Shown here: in pieces, positions 7,695 to 16,886 of the stretch
Numbering within the stretch: the stretch's first letter is position 1
Layout of the letters: each line of letters opens with the position of its first letter
From: Paenibacillus pasadenensis DSM 19293
GTDB lineage: Bacteria; Bacillota; Bacilli; Paenibacillales; Paenibacillaceae
Assembly (NCBI RefSeq): GCF_000422485.1
Contig: NZ_KE383852.1
Location: 1-64,000, forward strand
Reading direction: 5' to 3'
Length of the DNA: 64,000 bases
The notes under the pieces: generated by a model
What the model was told of the DNA's origin: nothing
Seen by the model: only the letters and a program-made list of their open reading frames with translations
The model's database searches: none
Position numbers and translations under genes: made by a program

Positions 7695-8397
7695 CGCTCA
7701 GCAGCGCGAGCCGCCATGGAAAATGGCGGCGCACGGCGGCGCCGTTCAGCCCGGCGCGCCCGAGCAGCTCGAGCGCTTCGTCCGCCGTGTACGAGCGCCG
7801 CACCGACAGCGGGCCGTCATGGCGCGTCACCGGGCTGCGCCAGACGGCCAGCGCCAGCAGACGCGCCGCGCCGTACGCGAGCGGATGGCGCTCCAGGTCG
7901 GTGACGACCCAGCCGTGGCGCGCCACCCGCTGCAGCTCGCTCAGCATCGCGACCGCATCGGCATCGCTCAGATGATGCAGCGCCAAATTGCTGAAGGCGA
8001 CGTCGAAGCTGCCGTCGGCATACGGCAGCCGCCGTCCGTCCGCGACGTCGATCGTGATGTCGGCGTTAGCGGCGGTGCGCCGCCGGGCGAGCTCCGCGAT
8101 CGCGGGGCTGATCTCGACCCCGGTCACGCGGAGCCGCCAGCCTCGAGCCGCCGCCCAGCGGTGCACGGCGAGCGGCTGGTCGGCGAGTCCGGTCGCCACG
8201 TCGAGCACGCGCAGCGGCCGCGCCGCCGGGCCGGCCTTGCCCGCCCTGTCCAGCAGCCGCTCCAAATGTCGCAGCAGCGGCGGATTCCCGCCGAGATAGC
8301 GGTTCACCGCCCATACTTCCCGCAGGCTGCGCTCCAGCTCCTGCGGCTCCACCGCGCCTTCCTCGTCCAGCCATTCCTTGGCGTCATGCCGCTTCAT
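7687..8397 (-). CDS. class I SAM-dependent methyltransferase
   Basis: A 236-residue Rossmann-fold methyltransferase. Motif I is LRVLDVATGLADQPLA, the acidic ribose contact is TGVEISPAIAELA, motif II is IDVADGRRLPYADGSFDVAF, followed by SNLALHHLSD, so the SAM site looks complete. It is the first gene of the ketosynthase operon, with a strong GGAAGGAGGAGG ribosome binding site. It likely O- or C-methylates the pathway product; the acceptor is unknown. Confidence 0.87.
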   Translation of the reverse strand: MKRHDAKEWLDEEGAVEPQELERSLREVWAVNRYLGGNPPLLRHLERLLDRAGKAGPAARPLRVLDVATGLADQPLAVHRWAAARGWRLRVTGVEISPAIAELARRRTAANADITIDVADGRRLPYADGSFDVAFSNLALHHLSDADAVAMLSELQRVARHGWVVTDLERHPLAYGAARLLALAVWRSPVTRHDGPLSVRRSYTADEALELLGRAGLNGAAVRRHFPWRLALLSDA

Positions 8398-8647
8398 CGG
8401 TCCATCCTCCTCCTTCCGCGCGAGACGGGCTTAGTCTGCTCCGCCCGTGCCAAATTCATCCATCGGCGGCTTGGATTCATCGGCGGCCGGAGCGGGTAAT
8501 TTTCCGAAGCGCATTCCCACTCATTCCCACACAACTCGACCGCCGCCGCCGCGTCCAATGAAGGGCAGGCGACAATCGCGCCGGGAGCTTTAGCGACGCT
8601 CCCCTACATAACGCCATCATCCTATTCGAACGGGAGGAATCCACCCG

Positions 8648-10567
8648 ATGAAATTCGCTCCGCTCGCCGCCGCGGCCGCCTTCGCGATCGGCTTGCAGGC
8701 TTTGGCGGCGCCGTCCGCCGGCGCCGCCAAATCGCTGTCCGCCATCACCCAATACCGAGTCTACCAGAACGACCGGCCCTTGCAGGAGTTCGCCAAGCAG
8801 GCGGACGCCGAAGCCTACGCAGCCCGCTATGCATACAGCCGCGTGGAGCGCATCGCGGACCGCGCGTGGCTGTGGGACAACCTGCCCCGCTACAAGGTTT
8901 ATCTGAACGGCCTAAGCCGTCCCGAATGGGAGTATGCCGGCTACGCCGCCGCGCGGGCCAAGGCGGACTCGCTGCCGTCAGCCCAGATCCGCGACCTGCA
9001 GCAGCCCGGCTGGGTGTACAGCAAGTCGCCGCGCTACCGGGTCTATCAGGGCGGCAGCACGAAGCCTGAATGGGCTTTCTCCACGCTGAAGGCAGCCAAG
9101 GCGGAGGCCGCCCGCTGGGCGAAGTCCCATATCGTCGACATCGAGGCGGCGGCGTGGATCTGGGACAGCTATACCGCCGAGCAGGCCAAGCAGGCTCGCG
9201 CCGCCAAGCCCGTCTACGCGGTCGAAACCAGCGCAGGCGTTCGGCAAAGCGCCTACTCGTTCCTCAAGGACGCCGCGCTCGCCGCCGCCGAGCTGCCCGG
9301 CAGCCGGGTCGTCCACGCGGCGACCGGAGCCGTGCTGTTTTCGCGGGAAGCCTCCTACGAGGTGCGGCAGGGCGGCAAGCCGGTCGCCCGCTACTTCGCG
9401 CTGCAAAGCGCACTGGCCAAAGCCAAGACGCTCGCCGGCTCGCAGATCATGCAGGGCGGGCTCATCTGGTGGACGAACGAGCCCTATCTGACGGTGATGC
9501 AGGGAGACAAGCCGCTGCGCAGCTTCCATACGCGCCAAAGCGCCCTCTCCTACGCGCTCGGCTACGCCCGCAGCCGCATCGTCACCGCCGACAGCCGCGT
9601 GCTCTGGAGCCAGCCGCAGTCGCTGCAGGTGCTCGGCTGGAGCGGCACCTCCGACGAAGCCAGCATCGTCGCGCAGCTCGCCGGCACGCAAGGCGTCGAC
9701 ATCTCGTCGCCGTCGTGGTACGAGCTTGCGGACGCCTCCGGCACGCTCAAGGACGACTCGCTGCCCGAGCTCGCCGCGGCGCTCAAGCAGCGCGGGCTCA
9801 GCGTGCAGCCGCTCGTCCACAACGGCTTCGATCCGAAGCGGACGAGCGCATTCCTGGCCGACGGGAAAGCCCGCGCCGCGTTCGTCTCGAAGCTGACCGC
9901 CAGCCTGAAGAAGCTCGGCGCAGACGGCCTCAACCTCGACTTCGAGAGCGTCGCGGGCAAGGACCGCGCGCTCTACAGCCTGTTCGTCGGCGAGCTCGGA
10001 GCCGCCCTGCGCAAGGCCGGCATGACGCTCACGGTCGATCTGCCGCGCGGCGACACCGCCTGGGACCATCTGACCGCATACGACCATCAAGCCATCGCGG
10101 AGGCGGCCGACCGGATCGTCATCATGGCGTACGACGAGCATTGGCAGGGCAGCGACGAGGCCGGACCGGTGAGCAGCCTCGGCTGGGCCGAAGGCGGCAT
10201 CCAGCAGTTCCTCTCCTATGGCGTGCCGCGCTCCAAGCTGCTGCTCGGCGTTCCGTTCTACGTCCGGCTCTGGGAGCTGGACAGCTCAGGCGAGCCGCTC
10301 GGCAGCCGCGCCGTCGCGATGAAGGACGTGCCGCAGCTGATCAGCTCCAAGCCCGTCTACGCCTCGCTGGACGAAGCGGCCGGCCTCACGAAATACACCT
10401 ACGCCGAGAACGGCAGCACCTATGTGTTCTGGGCCGAGACGGAGCAAAGCGTATCGAAGCGCATCGCGCTCGCGAGGAAGTACGATCTCGCGGGCATCGC
10501 CGCCTGGCGGCTCGGCTACGAGCCGGCGTCGCTCTGGACGGCCGTATTGAAGCAGAAGCAATCCTAA
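8648..10567 (+). CDS. secreted GH18-family protein with six N-terminal repeats
   Basis: This 639-residue protein starts with a signal peptide (residues 1-27, ending PSAGAAKS). Residues 36-322 are six units of 43-60 residues starting at about Y36, Y82, Y130, Y190, Y237 and Y280; typical units run YRVYQGG..., an Ala-rich helix, then an Ile/Val-rich strand ending in Trp (WLWD, WIWD). The GH18 domain follows (about 330-620), with catalytic DGLNLDFE (Glu433 as acid). Late motifs RIVIMAYDEH and GIAAWRLGYE resemble YaaH/SleL-type spore or cell-wall N-acetylglucosaminidases, but LysM repeats are replaced by the unknown repeats. Start ATG follows GGGAGG. It is monocistronic, with a terminator at 10603-10652. 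Confidence 0.85.
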   Translation: MKFAPLAAAAAFAIGLQALAAPSAGAAKSLSAITQYRVYQNDRPLQEFAKQADAEAYAARYAYSRVERIADRAWLWDNLPRYKVYLNGLSRPEWEYAGYAAARAKADSLPSAQIRDLQQPGWVYSKSPRYRVYQGGSTKPEWAFSTLKAAKAEAARWAKSHIVDIEAAAWIWDSYTAEQAKQARAAKPVYAVETSAGVRQSAYSFLKDAALAAAELPGSRVVHAATGAVLFSREASYEVRQGGKPVARYFALQSALAKAKTLAGSQIMQGGLIWWTNEPYLTVMQGDKPLRSFHTRQSALSYALGYARSRIVTADSRVLWSQPQSLQVLGWSGTSDEASIVAQLAGTQGVDISSPSWYELADASGTLKDDSLPELAAALKQRGLSVQPLVHNGFDPKRTSAFLADGKARAAFVSKLTASLKKLGADGLNLDFESVAGKDRALYSLFVGELGAALRKAGMTLTVDLPRGDTAWDHLTAYDHQAIAEAADRIVIMAYDEHWQGSDEAGPVSSLGWAEGGIQQFLSYGVPRSKLLLGVPFYVRLWELDSSGEPLGSRAVAMKDVPQLISSKPVYASLDEAAGLTKYTYAENGSTYVFWAETEQSVSKRIALARKYDLAGIAAWRLGYEPASLWTAVLKQKQS

Positions 10568-10602
10568 CTTATTTTTTTCGGAGCGAGCAGCGCTGAACGC
10601 CG

Positions 10603-10652
10603 AAAAAAAAGCTTGCCGATTCGCCTGAGGGGCGAACGGCAAGCTTTTTTGG
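10603..10652. terminator. bidirectional terminator between the GH18 and degV genes
   Basis: AAAAAAGCTTGCCG pairs with CGGCAAGCTTTTTT around an inner TTCGCC/GGCGAA stem, with A and T tracts on the two sides; it serves both convergent genes. Confidence 0.9.
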
Positions 10653-10685
10653 ATTTCCTTGGATGGAGGCTGCGTATGCCGGCGG

Positions 10686-11525
10686 TCAGAACGCGACGCC
10701 GATGCCTCCGCGGCCCGCGTACGTGCCCATGACCGGTCCCATGCAGGACAGATGGACCGCCCGGAACGGATGCTTCGCCAGGATGCGCTCCTTGACGTCG
10801 AGCGCCAGCTGCTCGCTGCCGCTATGGACGATGGCGATCTCCGAGTTCTCGTAGTCATGCTCCTTCTCGTCGAGCTTGGCGAGCAGGCTGCCGACGGCCT
10901 TGCGGAAGCCGCGCGTCTTCTCGACGACTTCCACCTTGCCCTCGCCGCTGATGCGCAGCAGCAGCTTGATGTTCAGCACGGAGGCGACGCCCCCGGACAG
11001 CCGGCTCAGCCGTCCGCCCTTGATGACGTTTTCAAGCGACTCCAGCGTAAAGTAGGCGCTCGTCTGCTCAATGATCCGCTCCGTCCGCTCCTTGAGCTCG
11101 GGCAGTCCGCAGCCGCCCTCGGCATAAGCGGCCGCCATCGCCACGATGCGGGACAGCCCGCCGGAGAAGCTGCGCGTATCGATCACCTCGATGCCGCGTT
11201 CGAAGCCTTCATCGAGCAGCATGTCCTTCGCGATGAGCGCGGACTGATAGGTGCTGCTTATATTGGACGACATGCAGAGGACGAGCAGGTCGCTGGCCGG
11301 ATCGGCGTTGCGGAACGCTTCCAGAAAGACGGCCGGGCTCGGGCTGGCCGTCGTCGGCAGCTCGCTGAACGACTCCATCTTGTCGTAAAACGCTTCGGCG
11401 CTTGTCCCTTCCGCCATCGGACCGTCCGGAAACGTCACGGTCAGCGGAACGATTTCGATGCCATAGCGGGCTTGCAGGGGAACGGGCAAATCAGAACCGC
11501 TGTCTGTTATGATCTTGATCGGCAT
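10686..11525 (-). CDS. DegV family fatty-acid-binding protein
   Basis: A 279-residue protein of the DegV/FakB family, which binds free fatty acids and presents them to the FakA kinase for phosphorylation. It opens MPIKIITDSGSDLP, has FPDGPMAEGTSAEAFYDKM, the SPSPAVFLEAF region, CMSSNISSTYQSA (the Ser-rich fatty-acid carboxylate site) and IEVIDTRSFSGGLSRIV. Start follows AAAGGAG. It stands alone; FakA is not in the window. Confidence 0.92.
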   Translation of the reverse strand: MPIKIITDSGSDLPVPLQARYGIEIVPLTVTFPDGPMAEGTSAEAFYDKMESFSELPTTASPSPAVFLEAFRNADPASDLLVLCMSSNISSTYQSALIAKDMLLDEGFERGIEVIDTRSFSGGLSRIVAMAAAYAEGGCGLPELKERTERIIEQTSAYFTLESLENVIKGGRLSRLSGGVASVLNIKLLLRISGEGKVEVVEKTRGFRKAVGSLLAKLDEKEHDYENSEIAIVHSGSEQLALDVKERILAKHPFRAVHLSCMGPVMGTYAGRGGIGVAF

Positions 11526-11630
11526 AGGTGGGCTCCTTTCGTTCAGGAGACATTATACCGGATCGGCTCCCTTCCCAGTAGTCACAAATATAACTTGTCA
11601 AACCCGCTTCTTTATGCTATGAGAAGCGAT

Positions 11631-12206
11631 TCAGCCGTCCAGCTCCGCGCCTCTCACCTTGGCGAACACCATCGTATCGCGCCGGCTGCCGTCAGGCGAC
11701 AGGTCGTTTCCGCGCAGCACGCCCTCGAGCGTGAAGCCGCAGCGGCGGGCGACCGCGGCGCTGCGCTCGTTGCGGGCGTCGCACCGGATCTCGATCCGAT
11801 GCGCGCCGAGCCGGCCGGCGGCGAAGGCGGTGATCGCATGGACGGCCTCCGTCACATACTCTTTGCCTTCCTCGCCCGTGCGCACCCAATAGCCGAGCTC
11901 GAAGCATCTCGCCTTCCAGTCGATCCGGTGCAGGCCGCTGCAGCCGATCAGCCGCCCGCTCGCGCGGTCCAGCAGCAGCAGCCGCATGTCCTCGCGCTGC
12001 CGATAGGCGATGTCCGCCCGCCGCGCGTCCAGCTCCGACTCCTCGGATGTCGGGGCCTGCTGCGCCCACGGCATCCAGACCTTGAGCCGCTCCAGGCTTT
12101 CCTTCACCGCTTCGTTGATGGCCGCCCCGTCGCCGCTGCGCGGCGCGCGGATGAGCAGCCGGCCGCTTTCGAACGGCTCGTCGATGTCGAGCAGCATCGG
12201 CTCCAT
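11631..12206 (-). CDS. GNAT N-acetyltransferase (RimJ/RimL type)
   Basis: A 191-residue acetyl-CoA-dependent transferase: GRLLIRAPRSGDGAAINEA at the start, IGCSGLHRIDWKARCFELGYW in the middle, then EGKEYVTEAVHAITAFAAGRLGAHRIEIRCDARN and AVARRCGFTLEGVLRG. The layout is that of ribosomal-protein Ser/Ala acetyltransferases, though such stand-alone genes often act on small molecules. The start at 12206 follows GAGGAGGCGGTACG; a longer frame to 12227 lacks a ribosome binding site. Confidence 0.88.
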   Translation of the reverse strand: MEPMLLDIDEPFESGRLLIRAPRSGDGAAINEAVKESLERLKVWMPWAQQAPTSEESELDARRADIAYRQREDMRLLLLDRASGRLIGCSGLHRIDWKARCFELGYWVRTGEEGKEYVTEAVHAITAFAAGRLGAHRIEIRCDARNERSAAVARRCGFTLEGVLRGNDLSPDGSRRDTMVFAKVRGAELDG

Positions 12207-12287
12207 CGTACCGCCTCCTCTTTCCAAGTGGGAATATGCTCCATCTTACTTGAAGGGCGGCTTCCTGGCTAGAGGCGGCCAGACGCG

Positions 12288-12328
12288 AAAAAACCGCCGC
12301 CCCGCTCACCAGGAGCGGATGACGGCGG
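12288..12328 (-). terminator. terminator of the exopolysaccharide operon, overlapping the last stop codon
   Basis: On the minus strand CCGCCG and CCGCTC pair with GAGCGG and CGGCGG, followed by six T. The stop codon of the GH113-like gene (12306-12308) lies in the apical part, so the hairpin includes the last codons. Confidence 0.8.
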
Positions 12329-13373
12329 CGCTTTCTTCCGAAGGGTAGTAGCGCTTGTCCGGACTGGCCTCGCCGATGGCGAACACCGAGTAGCCGAGAA
12401 ACGACTCGCGCCCGCGGAACGCGTCCCGGTACGCCTCGAACAGCCGGGCCTGCAGCTTGGCGTCCGGCGCATCGGACGGCGCGGAATTCCACGGCTCGCT
12501 CGCCGCGCCCTCCCGTGCGGGAAAGCCGAGCTCGCCGAAGAAGTACGGCTTGCCCCATCGCTGCGCCAGCTCCTCCAGCTCGGCGGGCACGTCCTGGCCG
12601 CGCCCGTGGCGCTCCGCATGCCTCAAAGCCGCCTTGAGCTCGGCCGTCGACGGCGACAGCTTGTCGGTCAGCTCGAAGTATGCCGCCACCGAGATGAAGT
12701 CGACCTCCGCCCACAGCGGGTTGTCCCGCTTGGCGCGGAATGCCGCGAGGCTGGCCTCGTCCCAATCCGCCGTGTACCACCAGTTCGTCTTGTAGGTGAC
12801 GAGCCCGCCGTACTGCGCCTTCAGCTCCTTCAGCAGCCGGATCCAGTCGCCGCTGCGGCTTTCCAGATGGACGAGATTGGACGCCGCCACGACCGCCTCG
12901 ACCTGCAGCGGAGCGGCCAGCTCGCGCACGAGCGGCTGCAGCACGTCCTCCTGCCAGTGGCGGAAAAAGGCTTCGGGCTCCGACGGATTCCATGCCGTCT
13001 CGGCGACGCTGCCGTCCGCGATCCACGGATACGGCTCCAGCAGCACGCGGATGCCTCGCGCATGCAGCATCGGGATGATCCGGCGCGCCTTGTCCAGGCT
13101 TGCCTCGTCCAGCTCGAAGCGGCTCGCCCGCGAATCGGCGACGTTCACCGCGACCGGCACGTTGACGGCGTTCAGCTCGAGCCGCCTCGCATCGTCCAGC
13201 GCCGTCTCGATGACGTAGTCCGTCGACAGGCTGCCGGAGCGGATGCCGCCCTCGAGCAGCGGCCTCATGCCGTCATCGTTGCCGGCGGCAAGCCACCAGG
13301 CCGCCGCGCCGATGAGCAGCGTCCCCGCCGCGCCGAGCGCGAGGACGCCGCGGCTGAAGCTCCTGCGCGCCAT
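12306..13373 (-). CDS. GH113-like TIM-barrel glycoside hydrolase homologue, membrane-anchored
   Basis: A 355-residue protein with an N-terminal signal anchor (about residues 8-30) and a TIM-barrel resembling GH113 mannanase-like proteins: AVNVPVAVNVAD, IRVLLEPYPWIADGSVAETAWNP, VDFISVAAYFELTD and the nucleophile-type segment PYFFGELGFP (Glu281). At the position where GH113 enzymes carry the acid/base Glu, this protein reads AASNLVHLE (Asn166), so catalysis may be lost or altered. It is the last gene of the exopolysaccharide operon, where B. subtilis ydaJ encodes a different glycosidase. Two start ATGs occur; 13373 has better spacing from GGAGGG. Confidence 0.7.
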   Translation of the reverse strand: MARRSFSRGVLALGAAGTLLIGAAAWWLAAGNDDGMRPLLEGGIRSGSLSTDYVIETALDDARRLELNAVNVPVAVNVADSRASRFELDEASLDKARRIIPMLHARGIRVLLEPYPWIADGSVAETAWNPSEPEAFFRHWQEDVLQPLVRELAAPLQVEAVVAASNLVHLESRSGDWIRLLKELKAQYGGLVTYKTNWWYTADWDEASLAAFRAKRDNPLWAEVDFISVAAYFELTDKLSPSTAELKAALRHAERHGRGQDVPAELEELAQRWGKPYFFGELGFPAREGAASEPWNSAPSDAPDAKLQARLFEAYRDAFRGRESFLGYSVFAIGEASPDKRYYPSEESAAVIRSW

Positions 13374-13389
13374 CCTCATCCCTCCTCGA

Positions 13390-15612
13390 TCAGCTTCGGT
13401 TTTTGCGGTATTTGCGCCAGATCAGGATGATGCCGAGCAGCAGCAGCAGCAGGATCGTGCCGAACAGGATCGCGAACAGCCTCGCTTCTCCCGAGCTCAG
13501 GCTGACCCGCTCCGCTACGCCCGGACTGCCTTCATCGGCGAAATAATGGTTCAGCGCCTTCTCCCAGCGGTCGACCAGCGTCGCGTTGCCGACGAGCTCG
13601 CTGCCGTAGGAACGCATCGACAAATAGTTCTCCGCCTGCTGCAGGCTCTCCTCCTCGGGCGCCGTCACGGCGAGCAGCGAGCCGCCGCCCTCCGCGGCGG
13701 GGAGCAGCTGGATCGAGGCGAGCCGCGCCGCGAAGTCCGGCAGCAGCCGGCGCTTCTCGTTGCCGACGAAGCGGGCGAGGCCGCTGTCGTACGGGAACCA
13801 TATCCGCTGGGCCGCCGAGCGGATGAGCTCGCTTTGCTGCGGCGTGCCGACGGCAATCAGCTGCAGCCCCTTGAGGCTGTCCGACTGCCACGGAGCATCG
13901 GCACGCGCCTGCAGCGAGCCGCTGTTGTCGGTCAGGTAGGATCCGAGCCGGGCGGCGATGCGGGCCTCGCGGCTCAGGTCGGTCCAGCCGCCGCCCGGGA
14001 GGACAAAGGCGGCGGCATTCCAGCGGCCGTTCTTGATGAACGGCCACGGATAATGCTCCAGCAGCAGCGCGCGCTCGTCCTCGGCCGGCAGGCTGACCGT
14101 CGACTCCGGCGCGATGTACGCCCACGGCGTCTGCTCGCCGGGACGGATGCAGTCGTAGCCGGTCATCTGCAGGTCGAACGCCACGCTCATCGCCAGATAG
14201 CCCGACTGGGCCGCGCCGCTCGGAATCGGCACCTCCCAGACGTCGCCGTCGGCCGACTCGGCGTCCAGCTTCTTGCTGCCGGCCGGGATGCCGTTGACGT
14301 AAAGCGTTGCGAGCGACTGGTCGAAATTCAGGTTTTTCGCGTATTTGAGCTCGAAGCGGGCTTTCGCTCCCGGCAGCACGAGCTTGTTGGACGGCAGCTT
14401 CACGTCGAAGTCGGCCTGCTGGCGGAACGGTCCTTGCGCCTGAAGCCCTTGCGGATAGCCGAGCTCCTCGAACGTCCAGCGATCGCGGGAGGCATCGGCG
14501 GCCGGCCGGTTCACATTCGTTCCGCGCGGCAGCAGCACGGCGCTGCCGTCCAGCTGGGCGACGAGATCGGGATTTTGCAGCAGCCGGGCGGCCGTGTCGA
14601 GACCGCTCTCGTCCGCCCCGGATACGATGCCCATGAGCAGCCGTCCCGGCTGCAGCGGCGATTCCGCGCGGAACAGCAGCGTGCCCTCGGCCAGCCGGCC
14701 GAGCGCGTCGGCCGGAGCCGCCGCCTTGAGCGCCTCCGGCATCGAGGAGGCAGGGCCGACATAGAGCAGATGGTCGCTCCGATGCTTGCCGGCGGCGACC
14801 TCGGCATAGACGCCCATATGCAGTCCCGGCAGCCCTTCCTCGACGGTCAGGCCGAGCGCGGCCGCCGTCTGCAGGCCGGCGGCGACGGCGGCGGGCGACG
14901 CTCCGTCCGGCAGCACGATCGACGTGCCTTCGCCGCGGCGCTCGCCCGCGTCCGGCACGAACGGATACGGGAACTGGCGCAGCTCGCCCGTCGCCGCCTG
15001 CTCCTCGTAGTCCGCCTGCAGGTAAGAGCCTTCGCCGACAAGCAGCCAATTCTCGTCGGAGCGGTCGTCGGCGCAGATCTCGAACCGGTCGTCCGCATGG
15101 CCGAGCGACAGCCGGATCTCGTTGACGCCCGCGGCCAGATCGGCTCCGGAGATGGCAAGATCGAGGCTGCGGCCGCCCTCGCCGATCTCGGCCAGGCGCA
15201 ACGATCGCGACGGCTTGCCGTTCACCTCGACCGTCAGCGCGGAATCCGCGGCCAGACGGCTCGAGCGCAGCTCGAGATGGAGCATGCCCGAGCGCAGCTC
15301 CCAATGCTTGCCGAGGGTGAAATACGTCGATTGAGCGGAGTAATAGCCTTGGAGCTTTACATCCTTGCCGTATGGAAGACGGATCCGGCTCGAGCCGTCC
15401 GGCGCCTGCATGACGGCCGGCGACAGGCTCCTCCCGGGCGCCGGAGAGCTCTCCGGCGCCGCCGATGCGGCTGGCGCGACCGATACGGACGGGTCCGCCG
15501 GCTGCGCCGACGCGGACGGCGCGGGAGACGGCGCTGCCGCGTCTACGGCGGCCGCGAGCGGCGAGGTCAGGATCGAAAGCAGGACAGCTGCGGCCACGAT
15601 CGTTTTTTTCAT
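13390..15612 (-). CDS. BcsB-like polysaccharide synthesis/export protein (YdaN-like)
   Basis: This protein of 740 residues has a signal peptide (MKKTIVAAAVLLSILTSPLAAA), a Pro/Ser/Ala linker, a large extracellular region and a C-terminal transmembrane helix (LFAILFGTILLLLLLGIILIW) with a basic tail. The ectodomain contains two carbohydrate-binding-like jellyrolls (LELRSSRLAADSALTVEVNGKPS; FELKYAKNLNFDQSLATLYVNGIP) typical of the cellulose synthase subunit BcsB and YdaN. It probably guides the nascent glycan across the membrane with the GT2 encoded upstream. Start 15612 is preferred over 15618 by spacing from AAGGAG. It lies 11 bp after the GT2 gene. Confidence 0.83.
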   Translation of the reverse strand: MKKTIVAAAVLLSILTSPLAAAVDAAAPSPAPSASAQPADPSVSVAPAASAAPESSPAPGRSLSPAVMQAPDGSSRIRLPYGKDVKLQGYYSAQSTYFTLGKHWELRSGMLHLELRSSRLAADSALTVEVNGKPSRSLRLAEIGEGGRSLDLAISGADLAAGVNEIRLSLGHADDRFEICADDRSDENWLLVGEGSYLQADYEEQAATGELRQFPYPFVPDAGERRGEGTSIVLPDGASPAAVAAGLQTAAALGLTVEEGLPGLHMGVYAEVAAGKHRSDHLLYVGPASSMPEALKAAAPADALGRLAEGTLLFRAESPLQPGRLLMGIVSGADESGLDTAARLLQNPDLVAQLDGSAVLLPRGTNVNRPAADASRDRWTFEELGYPQGLQAQGPFRQQADFDVKLPSNKLVLPGAKARFELKYAKNLNFDQSLATLYVNGIPAGSKKLDAESADGDVWEVPIPSGAAQSGYLAMSVAFDLQMTGYDCIRPGEQTPWAYIAPESTVSLPAEDERALLLEHYPWPFIKNGRWNAAAFVLPGGGWTDLSREARIAARLGSYLTDNSGSLQARADAPWQSDSLKGLQLIAVGTPQQSELIRSAAQRIWFPYDSGLARFVGNEKRRLLPDFAARLASIQLLPAAEGGGSLLAVTAPEEESLQQAENYLSMRSYGSELVGNATLVDRWEKALNHYFADEGSPGVAERVSLSSGEARLFAILFGTILLLLLLGIILIWRKYRKNRS

Positions 15613-15623
15613 GGACATTCTCC

Positions 15624-16883
15624 TTAGAACCGTTCCGTCTTGTACCATCGGGCTTCCCGCCGCAGGATGGCATCGCGGATGAATTGGTAGACTCCCTGCA
15701 GGGCGACGACGAGCCACAGCTGGCAATACGTGAAGTACATGATCGCGACGAGCGCGATGTTGCGCGGGCGGCTCTGCCCCTTTTCCATGCTGAGGGCAAG
15801 CGCCATCTCCAGCACGAACACGAGGAACGCCATCAGCCAGAGCAGCAGCGTGTTGCCGACGATGTTGTACTCGATCAGGCCGAGGATGCCGAGCACGAAG
15901 ATCGCGTCGGACAGCAGCGCCGAGCTGAGGAACAGGAAATAGACCGAGCAGAAATAGATCAGGTCGAAGCGGATCCGCTTCGACTCCGGAGAGAACAGCA
16001 GCGGAATGTTCTTGAGCAGGACGTAGATGTTGCCCTTCACCCAGCGGCTGCGCTGCTTCATCCAGACCGGCACCGTCTCCGGCTCCTGCTCCCAGGTGAC
16101 GGAGAGCGGCATGTACTGGATCCGGTAGCCGAGGCGGTAGATGCGGAAGCTGATTTCCGTATCCTCGGCGATCGCCTTCGTATCCCAGCCGCCCATCTGC
16201 TCGATGATGCTGCGGCGGACGACGAAGTTGGTGCCGGGTATCGTGCACAGGCCGAACAGCTCCCAGCGTCCCGCCTGCACCATCCACTGGAAGCCGAGCG
16301 TCTCGATGTTGATGAAGCGGGTCAGCCAGTTTTTGCCGCCGTTGCGCGTGCGGAACTTGCCGATGACCGCTCCGAGCCGGTCGTTCCGCCAAAGCGTGTG
16401 GATGAGGATGCGAAGCGCCGAGCGCTCCGGCGTATTGTCGGCGTCGTAGACGGCCAGCACCTCGCCGGTGCTGACGGCGTAGCCGTTGTTGAGCGCGCCG
16501 GACTTTCCTTTGCCGCCCGTCTCCGGACCGGTCGTCAGGATGCGCAGATTCACGTCGGGACGGCTGCGCTGCAGCTCCGCGAGGATCGCTCCCGTGCCGT
16601 CGCTGGAATTGTCGTTGATGACGATGATCTCCAGCTTGTCCTTCGGGTAGTCGAGCTCCATGAGCGCGCCGACCGACTGGCCGATCACCTTTTCCTCGTT
16701 ATGGGCCGGGATGAGCACCGAAACGGTCGGATAGTCGTCCAGCGGCTCGTCCACGCGCATCTGCAGCGTTTTCAGGTAGTAGCGGTATCCGCCTGCCGTG
16801 AGCACGATATTGATGAGAAGCATGATCCAGATGCAGACCATGCAATACAGAAAGAGGTAATCGATCCAGCCCAGCTGCTCCAT
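15624..16883 (-). CDS. processive family 2 glycosyltransferase (YdaM-like, cellulose-synthase type)
   Basis: A 419-residue membrane glycosyltransferase. An N-terminal helix (residues 8-32) precedes a GT-A domain with VSVLIPAHNEEKVI, NDNSSDGT, the metal-binding VYDADNTPE, acceptor motif AEDTEISFRI and the processive signature QRSRWVKG; three to four C-terminal helices follow. This full D,D,D,QxxRW set indicates a polymerase that uses nucleotide sugars, as in YdaM, PgaC or BcsA. No PilZ domain is present, so c-di-GMP control would have to come from the GGDEF-like partner encoded two genes upstream. ATG lies 3 bp after the DUF2334 gene. Confidence 0.9.
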   Translation of the reverse strand: MEQLGWIDYLFLYCMVCIWIMLLINIVLTAGGYRYYLKTLQMRVDEPLDDYPTVSVLIPAHNEEKVIGQSVGALMELDYPKDKLEIIVINDNSSDGTGAILAELQRSRPDVNLRILTTGPETGGKGKSGALNNGYAVSTGEVLAVYDADNTPERSALRILIHTLWRNDRLGAVIGKFRTRNGGKNWLTRFINIETLGFQWMVQAGRWELFGLCTIPGTNFVVRRSIIEQMGGWDTKAIAEDTEISFRIYRLGYRIQYMPLSVTWEQEPETVPVWMKQRSRWVKGNIYVLLKNIPLLFSPESKRIRFDLIYFCSVYFLFLSSALLSDAIFVLGILGLIEYNIVGNTLLLWLMAFLVFVLEMALALSMEKGQSRPRNIALVAIMYFTYCQLWLVVALQGVYQFIRDAILRREARWYKTERF

Positions 16884-16886
16884 GGC

